Source of the DNA: Tetracentron sinense
Taxonomy: Eukaryota; Streptophyta; Magnoliopsida; Trochodendrales; Trochodendraceae
Length of the DNA: 64,000 nucleotides
Reading direction: 5' to 3'
Assembly: GCA_015143295.1 (NCBI GenBank)
Contig: CM026564.1
Coordinates: 12,326,416 to 12,390,415 of the forward strand
Program-made: the position numbers and the translations under genes
The notes under the pieces: generated by a model
The model's database searches: none
What the model saw: the letters and a program-made list of their open reading frames with translations, nothing else
What the model was told of the DNA's origin: nothing
Part shown: piece after piece, positions 1 through 11,069 of the stretch
How the letters are laid out: each line of letters starts with the position of its first letter
Position numbering within the stretch: the stretch's first letter is position 1

Positions 1-300
1 AACTTTGTTTTTGGGTATCACACCCTTCATAAAAGTTGTAGCTCTTTTCGACGTGGTCGTTTTGAAATATTATGAGGCAAAATCTGAGCTACGGTTTGGG
101 AGATATGCCTAAAACAAGCAACCTTGGTTTTTCTTTTGAAAAATTACAGAATTTTTAAGTTGTTTTACACTACTTATCTCATCACCTAGGGTCCGTATGA
201 TTAGTCTAGGTCACTCACCACCTAAGGTATGATATTAGGATTATTTTAAGACAATTTCCACCTATGGTAGTATGGTATCTTCAATGGTCTTCAACTTCAC
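1..300. other. Probable LTR-retroelement debris
   Basis: No gene seen. The first 120 bases (AAAGTTGTAGCTCTTTTCGA and neighbours) resemble a block common in plant LTRs, but no terminus, TSD or coding sequence is visible, so this is only a weak call. Confidence 0.3.
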
Positions 301-556
301 TTGTTGTGGATGATTAACAGCAATGATACAAGAACCACTCCTAGACACCTAGACTCACTTGGTTTTGACACCGGAATATGCCAATACAAAAACATAGACT
401 TTACACATTGCACTATTCACATGCACAGTGCACATGAATTCTGGGGTTCTATAATTTTTTTTTTTGAAACGAGGGTAGCCAGGCCTATTAGAGCACCCGA
501 CTAAGTCCCTTGGGTCATGCAGATCCCCTTGCATCCTCTTATAAACTCTTTATATC
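301..556. other. Intergenic, nothing recognisable
   Basis: A short open frame at 301-504 has no recognisable motif, runs through a T-tract at 449-464 and is not treated as a gene. No promoter, RNA gene or repeat terminus is visible. Confidence 0.5.
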
Positions 557-750
557 AAACTTAATTATTTACTTAATAGTAAATTAAGATCAGGAGAAAA
601 TGGATTACTAGACTCATTGTATGATTCATTAATATAAGAGACAAAAATTAAATAATGATTGCCATGTCAGTAGCCACATAGCGTCAACTTGAAGAAAGAA
701 TAGAGGATGTTGAGAGACGCCACATGAAACCAACCGACATATATATAATA
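557..750. repeat. Direct duplication, copy 1
   Basis: About 190 bp matching 5075-5300 in the same orientation. Shared stretches include ATTCATTAATATAAGAGACA and ACATGAAACCAAC. The copies flank solo LTR H; without H they would lie roughly 350 bp apart, so this is a local duplication that predates or brackets the H insertion. Confidence 0.75.
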
Positions 751-2611
751 CCTAGTATGACACATGGCAATAACATAGAGCTCAATCATAAGTCTTTGGA
801 AGAGCCACGTAGAGACCAACCAGATTATAGTACTAGTATATATTTCAACTTTAATATATTAGAAGGCATTTCAACATTTAGGAAACTTACTTAATGTTGC
901 GACCCAAAACCCACCCTAGGAGTTAGAGTGAATCTTGGACGACTTATCATGACCTATATGACGTGCTTGACAAACCATCCTGCAAAACACACGGGACATA
1001 TACAATAGAGGAAAAAATAGCGGAAGCATAAACTAACATAGCACAGCGGAAGTCTAAACAAAACCTCAATGTATATGCATGTTCCAAGTTTTTGTACAAA
1101 AGTGTAAGCAAAAGAAATGTGTGGGTATGCCCGTCAAAATACATGGGTATATAATCTCTCATTCTCACCCACACTCACTTAGAATCTACCACCTAATAGT
1201 AGCCATCTACATAAGGCTCCTCAGCAGGGACCTCCTCGAAGTACTCCTCTTCCTCCCATAGACCGGGAGCACATATGTCAAAAGGAGCGGTCGCTTCACT
1301 AACACCTACCGACATCAAACGTATGGCTGAGTATTGAAACACTCAGTAGGTACCAAATACTAACCAACAGTCATAGCAACATAATAATAAAAATAAAGCA
1401 GAAGCAGTTCATATCATAACAGGATGCTAAACAATTTATATTTCATGCTTGCATCACATCAAAGCCGGGAAAACTCTTGAAATCATTGTGTGCTTGACTT
1501 GACTTGAAATACTCTTTTCGTGCTTGAAAACTTGTCTTGTCATGTTCTAGCTTATTTGTCTTGTCATGTTTTGTCTTGCTTGTCTTATTGTGTTATGTGT
1601 GTCATGTCGTGTCATGCATGTCATGTTATGAAATTAAAATGTTCATGCTTGCTTGCTTAGAATTTAAACATGCTCATTCGCTTGGGATGTTAGTGCCCTT
1701 GAACAATTTGAAGGGAAGGTGGTGTAAACCCCCTCTTTTTGAGATATGAAAAATTCAACTTGAAAGGAGGGAAGTGTAAACCCCTCTTTTGCGAAAATGC
1801 AATAAAGTAAACATGCATGTTTGGAGGCGCACTAACATCTTGCTTGACGTGTTCTTGTTCTTGTCAAAAGTGAGGCAAAACATATCGTAGGATATGCCCT
1901 ACCTCTTATACCAACCCTTCCGTTTGGCCTTGTCATGGTATTCGTAAATCGAGACTAAAACCCTTGTCTAAATCGGTAAACCATGTCATGCATGTCGTGC
2001 TTGTGGTTTCGTGTACATGCTATCACTTAGAATTAAACATGATATATGGAGTTCAATAATACATGTAATAGCATTCATTTCAACACATTAATTATATTCA
2101 TACTACCGTTCTAGAAAACAATTAAACACACTAGCATGAAACCCTAGAATTTTCACATGTCTTAAATCATGCTTTTCTAGATCACTAAATCATCCAATCC
2201 ATCCATCATCCATGTGTGTTCATTATTGGTAAAATACCCTTCACGTTTGTTTTCATCACAACACAACATCTATGGCATCCATCGCCCAACATCCATCTCC
2301 ACTCATGCATCCCATCTCATAGTATGTTCATAATTTAGGAAAAATGAGGAAGAAGGAAAGAAAAAGGGGAAAACATGTAGAACCCCAAATCCTTGTTTCA
2401 CTAAGTGGTGAATAGTGTGTGAATAGTGCTCAAGTGTGGTCTTGTACACTAATGGGTCTTATGTTAATATACGTGTTTGGATTTATGGCATGCATGTTCT
2501 AATAAGTGTATATATCTTTAAGGAGTGTGTTTCAAGCACTAAAGGTGCTGGAAATGGGATTGGGAAGGTCTAAAGTAGTGAAAATAGGGTTTTGCCACAA
2601 AACAGGGGATC

Positions 2612-2797
2612 ACCAATCGCTCAGTGATAACCTCCGATCGACCGGTCTTATACCGATCGCTTGATAGCTATCGATCGGTTAACTTATTTGTATGGGGAAA
2701 AATTCCAGAGAGGGTGTTTTCAACCGATCTCTCTGTTGAAACCACCGATCGACCGGTCAGTCACCGATCGCTCGATCTGTACCACCAATCAATCGGT
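2612..2797 (+). promoter_or_regulatory. Palindrome array of LTR G
   Basis: Degenerate copies of ACCGATCGATCGGT start at 2612, 2633, 2652, 2723, 2744, 2763 and 2784, spaced 21, 19, 71, 21, 19, 21. This is the mirror image of the H, F and C arrays, because G lies in the opposite orientation. The 71-bp gap holds TTTGTATGGGGAAAAATTCC, the reverse complement of the shared spacer block. The TATA box lies 56 bp downstream. The role as an upstream promoter module is inferred from position. Confidence 0.75.
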
Positions 2798-3387
2798 CAT
2801 ACGTAGATTTTCTTTATTAAGGGTGTTTAAGACTTTAGCCACTACCCTTTGCCTATATAAGGATTGGGTTCGTGCCTTAGGGTTTCATAAACCCTTTGTG
2901 CCCTATTTTGAGAGATTTTGAAGAGGAGGAAGAAGGAGAAAGCTAGGTGTTGCTCAAGCTTGAAGGAAGATCAAGATCCTTCCATTCCTTTTGGTGTTTC
3001 TCAACAAAGAACTTAAGGTGTTCAAGTGTTTCAAGCTTTTGGAATCAAAATCATTGATTACACCAAGGTAGATACACTCTACTACCAATCTTGTGATACT
3101 ACTAGATGCCATAGGTTGTTCTTCTCATTCTATACTATATATATATGTTGATTTGTATGGTGTGAAAGGTTGTTGTTATACTTGGATGTAAGCTATCACT
3201 ATTATGCACTCTATGTGTTTGTGTAAATGCCTCTAAAGGTTTTTGGGTGTTTAAACATGTTATTACTCTCATATGCTCATATGCTCGCATGTCTCACATT
3301 AACCGAGGTTTTTCCATGTATTTCCCAAAGTACGAAAAGGGTTTTGAATAAGTGACTTAAATGAACGATTCTAAGCAACTCTATGAT

Positions 3388-3490
3388 ATCTCTAAGATCG
3401 GTTCACAAGCTCAAAAGGATCATACTAAACTCACAAGAACTCTATGATAAGCTCTAAGATCGGTTCACAAGCTCTAAGGATCATAAGTGA
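3388..3490 (+). repeat. Tandem repeat in LTR G
   Basis: Two imperfect units of about 70 bp, each with a CTCTATGAT / CTAAGATCGGTTCACAAGCTC core, followed by shorter CTCTATG-type repeats to about 3560. It lies downstream of the TATA box, in the probable transcribed part of the LTR. Confidence 0.6.
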
Positions 3491-4590
3491 AATTGCTCTA
3501 AGATCTCTATGTTTTGCTCTATGGATATGCTCTACGGTATTTGCTCTATGTCTCTATGGATCATAAATGACTCTAAGTAACTCCCTGAACTCTATGAACT
3601 CACAAGGCTATGATTATCGCATGACTCACACGGTTTTAGTTTCAAATTTCATCATATGTGTTATTTTACGGTTTCCACGCTTTGACATGTTTTTAAGGAT
3701 TTCATTGTCCATGATTCGTATGCTCTATGCTATTATTGCTTTATTGTTAGTAGTTTGTATACGCTGAGTATTCCACACTCAGTCGATATTTGTTATCATC
3801 GGCAGGTGCTTGGGCTCCTTTCGATTTGTGTGGCACGGAGCCTTGGGTAGAGGAGGATTACTTCGACTCGAAGCCTTCCATGGACCACTACCAGGACGAT
3901 GGTTCATTAGATAGGTGTCGTGACTTCAATTTCTGTTGATCGACAGTAGTTAGAAAAATACATGATATTTTGTTAAGTGAGTGTTAGGCTTGTCCACTCC
4001 AACTTTTGGATACATACATGTGTATTTTGTTGGTTCACACTTGGACTAAGTAATAGGAGTGTTTACTTTGCTTCTGCTATGTGTAGTATTTTTGGCTTCC
4101 GCTATGCATTATATATATTTTTTTCGCTGTGTATATCTGTGTACTCTGATAGGTCTCTATGTGTGCCTTATGTATCATATGGATGTATGATACGACGGTC
4201 ACGAGTCAAAGTATCCCTAACTCTTAGGGGATATTTTGGGTTGCGACAAAACATGACTAGGAGGGTAACATAAGGTACCGACCTTGAAAAATGGAAGAAA
4301 ACCCTTGAGAAATGTCGTGGAAGACGCTGCCGAGCTTGGAGAAGGAACTCCAAGTGTGCTTGAACCTTGGATTGAGAAATTCAAACTTTAGGGATGATCT
4401 TGGGTTTTCAAACCCTTGAATTCTCTCAAGTTGATGCCCTAGGTGAAAGCCCTTTTCTCCTCTCACTCTCTCTCAAATATATTGCTAAGGGTGTTTATAA
4501 ACACCCTGGCTCGAGCAAGCCTTTATGGGCAAGGGTGGAATGTCCAAAAAACAAAAAGGCCCTTAATGAAATTTCTGCAAAATGCGAAAG

Positions 4591-4775
4591 ACCGAGGGAT
4601 CGGTGCTTATGACCGATCGATCGATGGCCTACCGAGTGATCGGTGTTTTTGACTAAGCGATCAATTAAAAACACCCTCTCTAAATTTTTTCCCCATACAA
4701 ATTTTTGGACCAGTTGATAGATACCGATCGCTCGGTTTTGGACCGAGCGATCGCTACTTGGACCGAGCGATCGGT
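4591..4775 (-). promoter_or_regulatory. Palindrome array of LTR H
   Basis: Seven sites start at 4591, 4612, 4631, 4652, 4723, 4742 and 4762 (spacing 21, 19, 21, 71, 19, 20), matching ACCGATCGATCGGT or its one-base variant ACCGAGCGATCGGT. The 71-bp gap carries CCCCATACAAA. A TATA-like TTTATAAA lies at 4494-4501, 89 bp away on the downstream side in element sense. Confidence 0.8.
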
Positions 4776-5074
4776 CCTCTGCAAATTTAGACACTAAGTC
4801 CATTTTCCACTCAATTCCACTACTTGGACTTATCCCACTTCTATTCTAACCATTTTTCCTTCTGTTTTTCACCCTCATAGGCTTAAGGAGAAACCTTACG
4901 TCTTTTCCATCGTAAAATGAACACCTATTATCTTCTTAATACTTATATATCTTAAGAAATAACATTTACATGATTTCAATATTTTCTTTTATTAAATTTT
5001 GAACATTACAAAGGCTTCATGCCTTGACACGCATCCCGAGACACATACGAAAGTTCCGGGGTTCTACACTTAAA

Positions 5075-5300
5075 CTTTTACTTGCCTCTTCTTAATAGAC
5101 TCATTATAACACAACATATGTATTTAATAATCAATTAAGGGGAGAAAAGGGATTAATAGACTCTTTATACGATTCATTAATATAAGAGACAAAAAATTAA
5201 AGAATGATTGACATGTCAGCAACCACGTGGCGTCAACCTGAAGAGAGAATCGAGGATGTTGAGAGATGCTACATGAAACCAACGGACATATAGTATTCGT
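5075..5300. repeat. Direct duplication, copy 2
   Basis: Partner of 557-750, same orientation, starting just past the TSD of solo LTR H. It ends at the GATA microsatellite. Confidence 0.75.
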
Positions 5301-5327
5301 ATAGATAGATAGATAGATAGATAGATG
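5301..5327. repeat. (GATA)n microsatellite
   Basis: About six uninterrupted ATAG/GATA units. No other feature overlaps it. Confidence 0.9.
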
Positions 5328-5657
5328 GAAAGAGAGTTTAGGGAAGTAAATCAATCTATTGTAATCATATCTTATCAACTCTTAGACTAATGCTAATCTA
5401 AGATTGTGATGAGATAAACTGGGAATGATATAGTAGATCTCATTCACTTTATAATAATGAACACCAATTCCCTAATACCATATTTACCCATTCTCTTCAT
5501 ATACTAATGCAACCCCATTACATTGCCAAATATGGCATCCCACCAGATTTATTCAAACCAAATGAACATTAATTACAAGGCGATAATCACCATTCCGCCA
5601 GGGACCTGCAACATTCCATTCAAATACTATAGAGGAATTATTAATCATAGATTAATA
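5328..5657. other. Downstream flank of the patatin-like gene
   Basis: No gene seen. It follows the patatin-like stop codon on the minus strand and probably holds its 3' UTR. AATAAA overlaps the stop codon region, so I cannot place a poly(A) signal with confidence. Confidence 0.5.
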
Positions 5658-7860
5658 TCATTTATTACTTGCAGCAATGCCCTGCTGTGATCTTGCATAA
5701 CGATCCTTCTTCTCTTGCGAGAGTAGTTCCGCAAATCTGCAGATATATATTAGGGTAAAGCTATGATTAGTAAACTAAAAACAATATAATAAAGATTTTT
5801 TATGATTATTTTTCCACCTTTTGAGAGCCTCTTCATTAGTGCCTCTTCCACAAGGCTCGTGGACACCAGTGTCTAAGTTCACCCTCGAAACCGGTTTCTT
5901 CAACAATTTTTTACCAACTTCCTCAAGTTCCTTCATATTCTTCTTGGTTGTAGTATCAATTGAAGCCAATGTGCCGGTTAATCCATCGTCCTGGATTTGT
6001 CATTCAAGATCATTAGTACCGAAATTAAGCATAAATGTGGATAATACTTCTTGATATTTACCTGAATCCGGAGGTAATTTTTTTCTAACCTAAGGGCCTG
6101 AAAAATCTGAGACAAGTGTAAGTCGACCATGTCTGCACTCGCTTCAGTAAATGCGTCTATTAATGGACTGGAGGAGTCACCTAACAACCATCCAAAAATA
6201 CCCCACTTTGTTGCTTCTTGTGCACTGAATTTCTCTTCAACTTTTGCTGTACCAGTCCCTAATGATATAACCAAAAATCTACCATAGTCCAATGGTTTTA
6301 TATTGTAGAAATCAGGACTATCATTTATGATCGCCTTCGTTACTTCACCTGTAGCAACTAAAACCTGGTGCAATGGATCATAATTAAGAAAAGTGGATGC
6401 CACTAAATTAAGGTTTCTAAGATTCAGATAATGTTTTTTACCGGATTATTTGCAGCTACACCACCATTAATAAGGTTGAACTTTCTGTATGCTCCTTTAG
6501 AATCTTTGGTCTCAAAATAATGGGGAGGGAAGTAAACCGGTGTTGCGGAGGTGCCGATGCATATGTCTGAGAGTAAAGCATCCAAGTGTGGGTTCTTCTT
6601 CACCTAAACCATGAAAGAAAGACTCTCCTTATGGTTAATCATGAACCTACCATTTTTTTGGTTCAAATTTTTTTTTTTCATTATAAATTAATGTGAAGCT
6701 GCAACAATGACCTATAGATCTGAAGAGGAATTGATTAGGATGAACCTCATAACTCGAGAAGATGGTTGGCTGGAGTTTCTTGATATCAAACGTTGGGATT
6801 ACGACGTTCGTCAATGTCTCGTGTAATACCTTGCTTCCTAGTTCTTTCTGGATGATGCTATGAATATTTTTCCCATCATATATCGGTCCCCAGATCGCGT
6901 TCCATAACTTACTGCATGCATGAATTCCTTATATTTAGAATAGCTTCATGCTTAATGTGCAGGCAAAAGGATCAAATAACACAAAATTAATTCAAAAGAT
7001 CCATTATAATGATGATTATCATCATCTCATTACCAGTTGTCTTGTGAGAAAATTTTAGGGCCATTCTGAAAGTAAAAAAGATTGATCTCTTTGGCTGCGT
7101 ACAGAGGACGATTCTTTTCATTTGGTGCTGTTAGCATGGCAGTAATTAGACCACCTGTGCTTGACCCTGTAATCACATCAAAGTAGTCTGCAAGTCTAGC
7201 ATTTTCCCCGTCAAGTTTCTGCACCAATGCAAAACCATTTAGATTACGAACTTGTAACATACAAAAATAGTACTGAAATCTTACTTGGTGTGCCTTCATT
7301 GTTCCAATACATTAAATGGTTTCCACCATGTCTTTTAGTCTTTTTGCAAGAAATGTATGAAGTCTTACAATAATTCTAAATTTAGATATTGCAATGATGT
7401 GTGCCGGAGAGTTCGCTGGACTCCCTGCTGGGTTGGTTATTTAGGGTAGGCTATCCGATCAGGGAGTGGCCATGTCACGATCAGTTCGACTCAAGGTCTC
7501 GGGGCTAAAAGAAGTTGCTTACTCTCCTAATAGCGAAGGAAAATGCAATTTTTCCCCTCAAAGGAAAGTCAAAAGAGATAGTAAATGGCCATTTCTAGTA
7601 ACCAAATCCATCAAAACAAATTTTTTTTGATACTAGAAAGTTTTGGGTTGCTAAAGAAACGACTATACTTTGATAGTTTTGGCTTAGATGGAAAGGAAAT
7701 GTGGATGTGAGTGTGTAAGTTTGTAAACCTGAAGCTCTGATTCTAGAAAGGCAAGGATAGTTCCTGGGATGATCCCTCTAATCCCTCCTCCATCGATGCT
7801 GAGAATGGTGACTAGGTTTCCATATGTTGGGGGTTGTAGAGAGAATTTAGTTCCTTCCAT
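5658..7860 (-). CDS. Patatin-like phospholipase (acyl hydrolase), 7 exons
   Basis: Exons, in transcript order: 7729-7860, 7034-7218, 6746-6908, 6442-6603, 6062-6364, 5818-5990, 5658-5736. All introns are GT-AG and the frame closes to 398 aa, close to the usual length of plant patatin-like proteins. The start is the ATG at 7858-7860 (protein MEGTKFSLQ...). The patatin family are lipid acyl hydrolases using a Ser-Asp dyad. Visible motifs: oxyanion-hole DGGGIRG at residues 23-29; nucleophile elbow GSSTG at 62-66 (Ser64); [19 protein letters not shown] in exon 3; SDICIGTSA and YFPPHYF in exon 4; [14 protein letters not shown] and TNEEALKRF near the C-terminus. The catalytic Asp motif, usually DGG, reads NGG (Asn206), so activity is doubtful. 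No signal peptide is evident, suggesting a cytosolic protein. Exon 3 needs the second AG of a TAAG tandem acceptor; use of the first would shift the frame. Intron 1 (7219-7728) is the longest at 510 bp. No frame-breaking lesion is visible. Confidence 0.88.
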
Positions 7861-7954
7861 GAGGAAGGAGAAGAAACAAAGGGAGAGAAAAAAGGGAGAT
7901 TTGAAGTTTCTAAGCCTTGAGAAAGAAGAATGAAGTTTTGGAGTCTTAAATGAC

Positions 7955-7963
7955 AATTTATAG
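7955..7963 (-). promoter_or_regulatory. Putative TATA box of the patatin-like gene
   Basis: Minus strand CTATAAATT, about 95 nt upstream of the ATG at 7860. A start site 25-35 bp downstream would give a 5' UTR of about 65 nt. Prediction from position only. Confidence 0.45.
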
Positions 7964-8689
7964 ATTTTTTTATTCTTCTATGACTAAGTTTCAACAGAGT
8001 CATGGATATATCAGGTTGAGAAATTAGTGAATTCCATGCATAAATGACTACTTCAATAAATTATTAGTATAACATAGAATTAGAGAATCGCTCAAGTGAG
8101 CTAGAGGCAGAGTCATTTTTGAAGATAGTTGAAGCCTCTCACCTCTTACGTTCAAAAGGAATTTTCTGCACTTCCCCTAGGATTCAACTTAATTAGCTCG
8201 TATTATCTTCCGGTCAATCCCATGAGTTTACCCACTGACAGATGACAGGATACTGATCCTTTTTTTAGGATGCTTCATAAATTATTAACTTAATCAGGGT
8301 AATTTGGGTCTCTAATTTAGCCTACTTATCCTATAGTTAAAAATTGCCCTCCAAATATTTTTTCAAATGACAAAAATGCCCTTGATAATTTTGGCCCATT
8401 TGACAACAACCATAGAACTAATCAGTTTAAGTCTAACCATGTTCGGATTGGTTATAGTCGTTGATTTGCCTAGCTAGATATGAATGAATCCTATTTATAT
8501 TTGGTTACTAGTCTGAATCATTTACTTTCTATTTAGTTACTAAGAGGAGGTTAGTCCAGAGTTACTATCCAATTAGCACTATTTTGGACACAACCACACG
8601 TACCCACTAGAAACTAGTGGATACCCACCGTGTACCTACTTACACTATGAGCATTAATTATCTATTATATGGCCGATGTCAATTAAGAT
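7964..8689. other. Upstream flank of the patatin-like gene
   Basis: No gene or mobile-element terminus recognised. Presumably holds the upstream regulatory region of the patatin-like gene. Confidence 0.4.
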
Positions 8690-9102
8690 CTTAATTTGAT
8701 TCATTCGATGGAGTTACTCCTGTAAAATTTCGATTTATTTTCTCTCCAAAAAAATTGTTAATTATAATACCATAAACATTAATTAGGTTGCATGGGGAAC
8801 ATGGCTTTTTTACTACTAACTAATGTCTGATGTTGTGCATGTATAGGTCCTAGAAGAGTGTTAGCCCTACTCTCAATCAACTTCTACTCTCGCCCTCTAC
8901 TAACCACCTATCCATTCTGCATGAGGGAGTAAGCCCAAATTAGCACTTGATTTAGCCTCCGATTCCGATGTTGATTCTCATAAGTCCGAATGATTGGCCC
9001 AACTCCGATTTTGATGTCAAATTAGCTGTGGATTTCATAATACATAGAGAGTGAGAGGGGAAGAGATAGATTTGAATCAATTAAAACAAAAGGAGGACAT
9101 CC
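8690..9102. repeat. Segmental duplication block A, left part
   Basis: Patches match 29017-29260 in the same order: GATTTATTTTC, TTATAATACCATAAAC and AGATTTGAATCAATT. Together with 11930-12030 (matching 29520-29620) this shows that intergenic blocks near 8.7-12 kb and 28.2-29.6 kb derive from one ancestral segment, with different insertions since. Confidence 0.6.
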
Positions 9103-9375
9103 GAAGTGCACTTATAGGTCAACATTTGTCCCTTTTAACCCTTATTAACTATGGTTAAGATTCACTAGACCTTAGGGTTCAACAATATAACCTTAGTTTT
9201 TAGAAAAAAGATTATTAAAAGAAAATTAACCTAGAGTTAAGAATTATTAACCCTAAAGTTAATATTTTTTTTCTAAAAACCAAAGTTAGATGGTTGATTC
9301 CTAAGGGTTAGTGAGTTAATCACAATTAATATGGATTAAAAGGGACATGTGTTAACTTGTCAGTGCAATTGAACT
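9103..9375. mobile_element. Foldback MITE, family P
   Basis: About 270 bp with long imperfect terminal inverted repeats: GTCCCTTTTAA near 9130 faces TTAAAAGGGACA near 9340, and AACTATGGTTAAGATTCAC faces its complement on the right arm. Related copies lie at 26665-26915 (complete) and 9926-10060 (one arm). No coding capacity. The TSD is not clear. Confidence 0.7.
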
Positions 9376-9650
9376 CCCCAAGCTCAATCACCATATTGGC
9401 TGTGATCCGATCTCCAAATGGAGTAGATTATTGCTAGCCTTGTATTCGAGCCTCGTTTGTGTCCCAAAAAAATAAAAAAATTTATAATAGCGTATACTTA
9501 GGTTCCGTTATTCTTTACAAACGAAAGCCCTTAGTCCTTACACAAAATTATTTTCTTGGAGTTACTCAAAGTAACACTCCCCAATGAGCACCAAGTTACC
9601 AACCGTTTCAACAAAAAAGAAAAAAAAGAAAAAAAAAAAAGGATAACTGA

Positions 9651-9753
9651 CCTAAGGCTGGTCCTCATTGGTCTTTGCCCTACTTTAAAATTTTCGCCAC
9701 AGTTAATGAGTATTTAAGAGTGGGGGCATGGACCAATGAGAACCAACCTTAGG
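9651..9753. mobile_element. Short foldback MITE, family M
   Basis: About 103 bp. Left arm CCTAAGGCTGGTCCTCATTG, right arm CAATGAGAACCAACCTTAGG. The same family appears at 13081-13227. No TSD resolved. An A-rich tract lies just upstream (9616-9641). Confidence 0.65.
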
Positions 9754-9925
9754 CTTGCAAATGAAGATCCCAGTTATGCCTATCACTGCTCACTGACCGA
9801 CCTTTGAATTGGTAGGTCGAGACGCACCTTCTCGTAATAGTTAAAAGAGGCAGTGAAGTTCACCCAATTTCTAATGGAAAATAATCACCTCCTCAGTCAG
9901 TGACGCGAGGTGCGGCTCCTGTTTT

Positions 9926-10060
9926 CTTGCACGTGTCCCTCTTCTAACCGCATTGAACTGTGGTTAAGATTCGTCCAGTCTTAATTAAGGTTCACCCATC
10001 TACCCTTAGTTTTTGGAAAATAAAATAAAAATTAACAAAAGGGTTAAAAAAAAAAAAAAA
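9926..10060. mobile_element. Single arm of a family P MITE
   Basis: CTGTGGTTAAGATTCGTCC and TACCCTTAGTTTTTGGAAAA match the left arm of the element at 9103-9375. The opposite arm is missing; an A tract follows at 10047-10060. Confidence 0.5.
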
Positions 10061-10198
10061 GTTATCCGAATTAATTGAAGTTGAAGGGTCAACATTGTGA
10101 GGCAAGTCCCCTCCTCGACCGACGAGAGAACTATTGCTCTTTCTAACTGGCTTCCATCAACACCAGATTATCTCTGGCGGATGCTCGAGGTGGGGGCT

Positions 10199-10339
10199 CG
10201 GGCATCCACACAGCATCCGACATGTGGCGATAAAAAGAGAGAGATATCAAGTGGGGAGATGTCAAAAACATGCATGAGGAGAAAATGGAATGACTCTCTC
10301 TTTTTTATCATCACATGTCGGATGCTGTGTAGATGCTCG
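10199..10339. mobile_element. Foldback MITE with near-perfect arms
   Basis: About 141 bp. The arms (about 45 bp) pair ACAGCATCCGACATGTGG with its complement CACATGTCGGATGCTGT and AAAAAGAGAGAG with CTCTCTCTTTTT. No TSD resolved. Open frames on both strands here are by-products of the palindrome. Confidence 0.7.
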
Positions 10340-10374
10340 TGTTGTGCAAAAGCGTGCAAATAAAAGTGTAATGA

Positions 10375-10745
10375 TCTAGAAAATAGTGAACAAATAACCA
10401 AACGGAAGAGAGAAACAAACCAACAAAGAGACACGATTTACGTGGTTCAATAATATGCCTAGGTGCACGGGCAGAGGTGATCGATCATTATATTTAACAG
10501 AAGATTTTACAATCCTATCACTCAGAAAAACCATCTTCCCAAATCTCCCAAAAAGCGGCTCTTCTCTCTACCGAAATAAACCCTAAAAAAATATCTTGTA
10601 TCATTAGGATTACAACATGAAGACAATATGGGTAAAATACCCCCAAAAACGGGTTGGGCCAATATTCGGGTCATCTAGGTCGCCAAACGGGCCATCACGA
10701 ATCCGGCTTGAATTTATAACAACTTCCAACAGCCCGAACACCCAT
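10375..10745. mobile_element. Copia-type LTR fragment
   Basis: Contains ACACGATTTACGTGGTTCAA and a GTGCACGGGCAGAGG stretch typical of the R/U5 side of small plant Copia LTRs or TRIMs. Neither terminus, PBS nor PPT is seen, so this is a fragment. Confidence 0.45.
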
Positions 10746-10772
10746 CTCAGCGTCCACCAGAGATAATCCGAA

Positions 10773-10944
10773 GAGTTCAGATGGGCAACAGCACTTGCTC
10801 TTGCCCCCTTGTGCCTGAAAAATTGAAGGCCCCACTCACGGTTGATGTATGGGTTACCCTTTATTAAATGCGGACCAATTTTTCATAGACAAGGAGGCAA
10901 CAACGCAACAGCAAGCAAGCAAGCACTGTTGCCCATCCGAACTC
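10773..10944. mobile_element. MITE, family N (GTTCGGATGGGCAAC)
   Basis: Left arm AGTTCAGATGGGCAACAGC and right arm CTGTTGCCCATCCGAACT. Same termini as the element at 14417-14558. A further partial arm (GGATGGGCAACAGCAC) begins near 10957. Confidence 0.6.
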
Positions 10945-11069
10945 ATCATTAATGTGGATGGGCAACAGCACTTCTGGTTGTTGCCCTTGCCCAAAAGCGT
11001 AATGATAATAATGTGCTGCAGCAGAAAAAAGTATCTATCAAATTTAATATGACTTAAAATTCAATGGAT

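Larger units (their letters stand above)
2376..4248 (+). mobile_element. Solo LTR G, chromovirus-type, nested in H
   Basis: Begins TGTAGAACCCC and ends GGGTTGCGACA, with perfect TSD AAACA at 2371-2375 and 4249-4253. Orientation is plus, opposite to its host H. Element-sense order: palindrome array 2612-2797, TATA box TATATAA at 2854-2860, tandem repeat around 3388-3490 (units with AAGATCGGTTCACAAGCTC), hairpin at 3764-3782. There is no coding region. The length (1873 bp) and termini place it with the Gypsy C type LTRs. Confidence 0.88.
895..5068 (-). mobile_element. Solo LTR H, chromovirus-type Gypsy, interrupted by G
   Basis: Begins TGTTGCGACCC and ends GGGGTTCTACA on the plus strand (TG...CA), with a perfect 5-bp TSD CTTAA at 890-894 and 5069-5073. 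Both ends and several internal blocks match the LTRs of Gypsy C (52740 and 60176), so it belongs to the same LTR clade in minus orientation. No internal coding region, PBS or PPT remains, as expected after LTR-LTR recombination. It is split by solo LTR G; its own sequence is about 2.3 kb. It carries a palindrome array at 4591-4775, a TATA-like TTTATAAA at 4494-4501 (downstream of the array in element sense), and a hairpin at 1327-1346. Confidence 0.88.

Noticed and set aside
10097-10434. Overlapping 88-aa frames on both strands
   Set aside because: By-product of the foldback MITE at 10199-10339.
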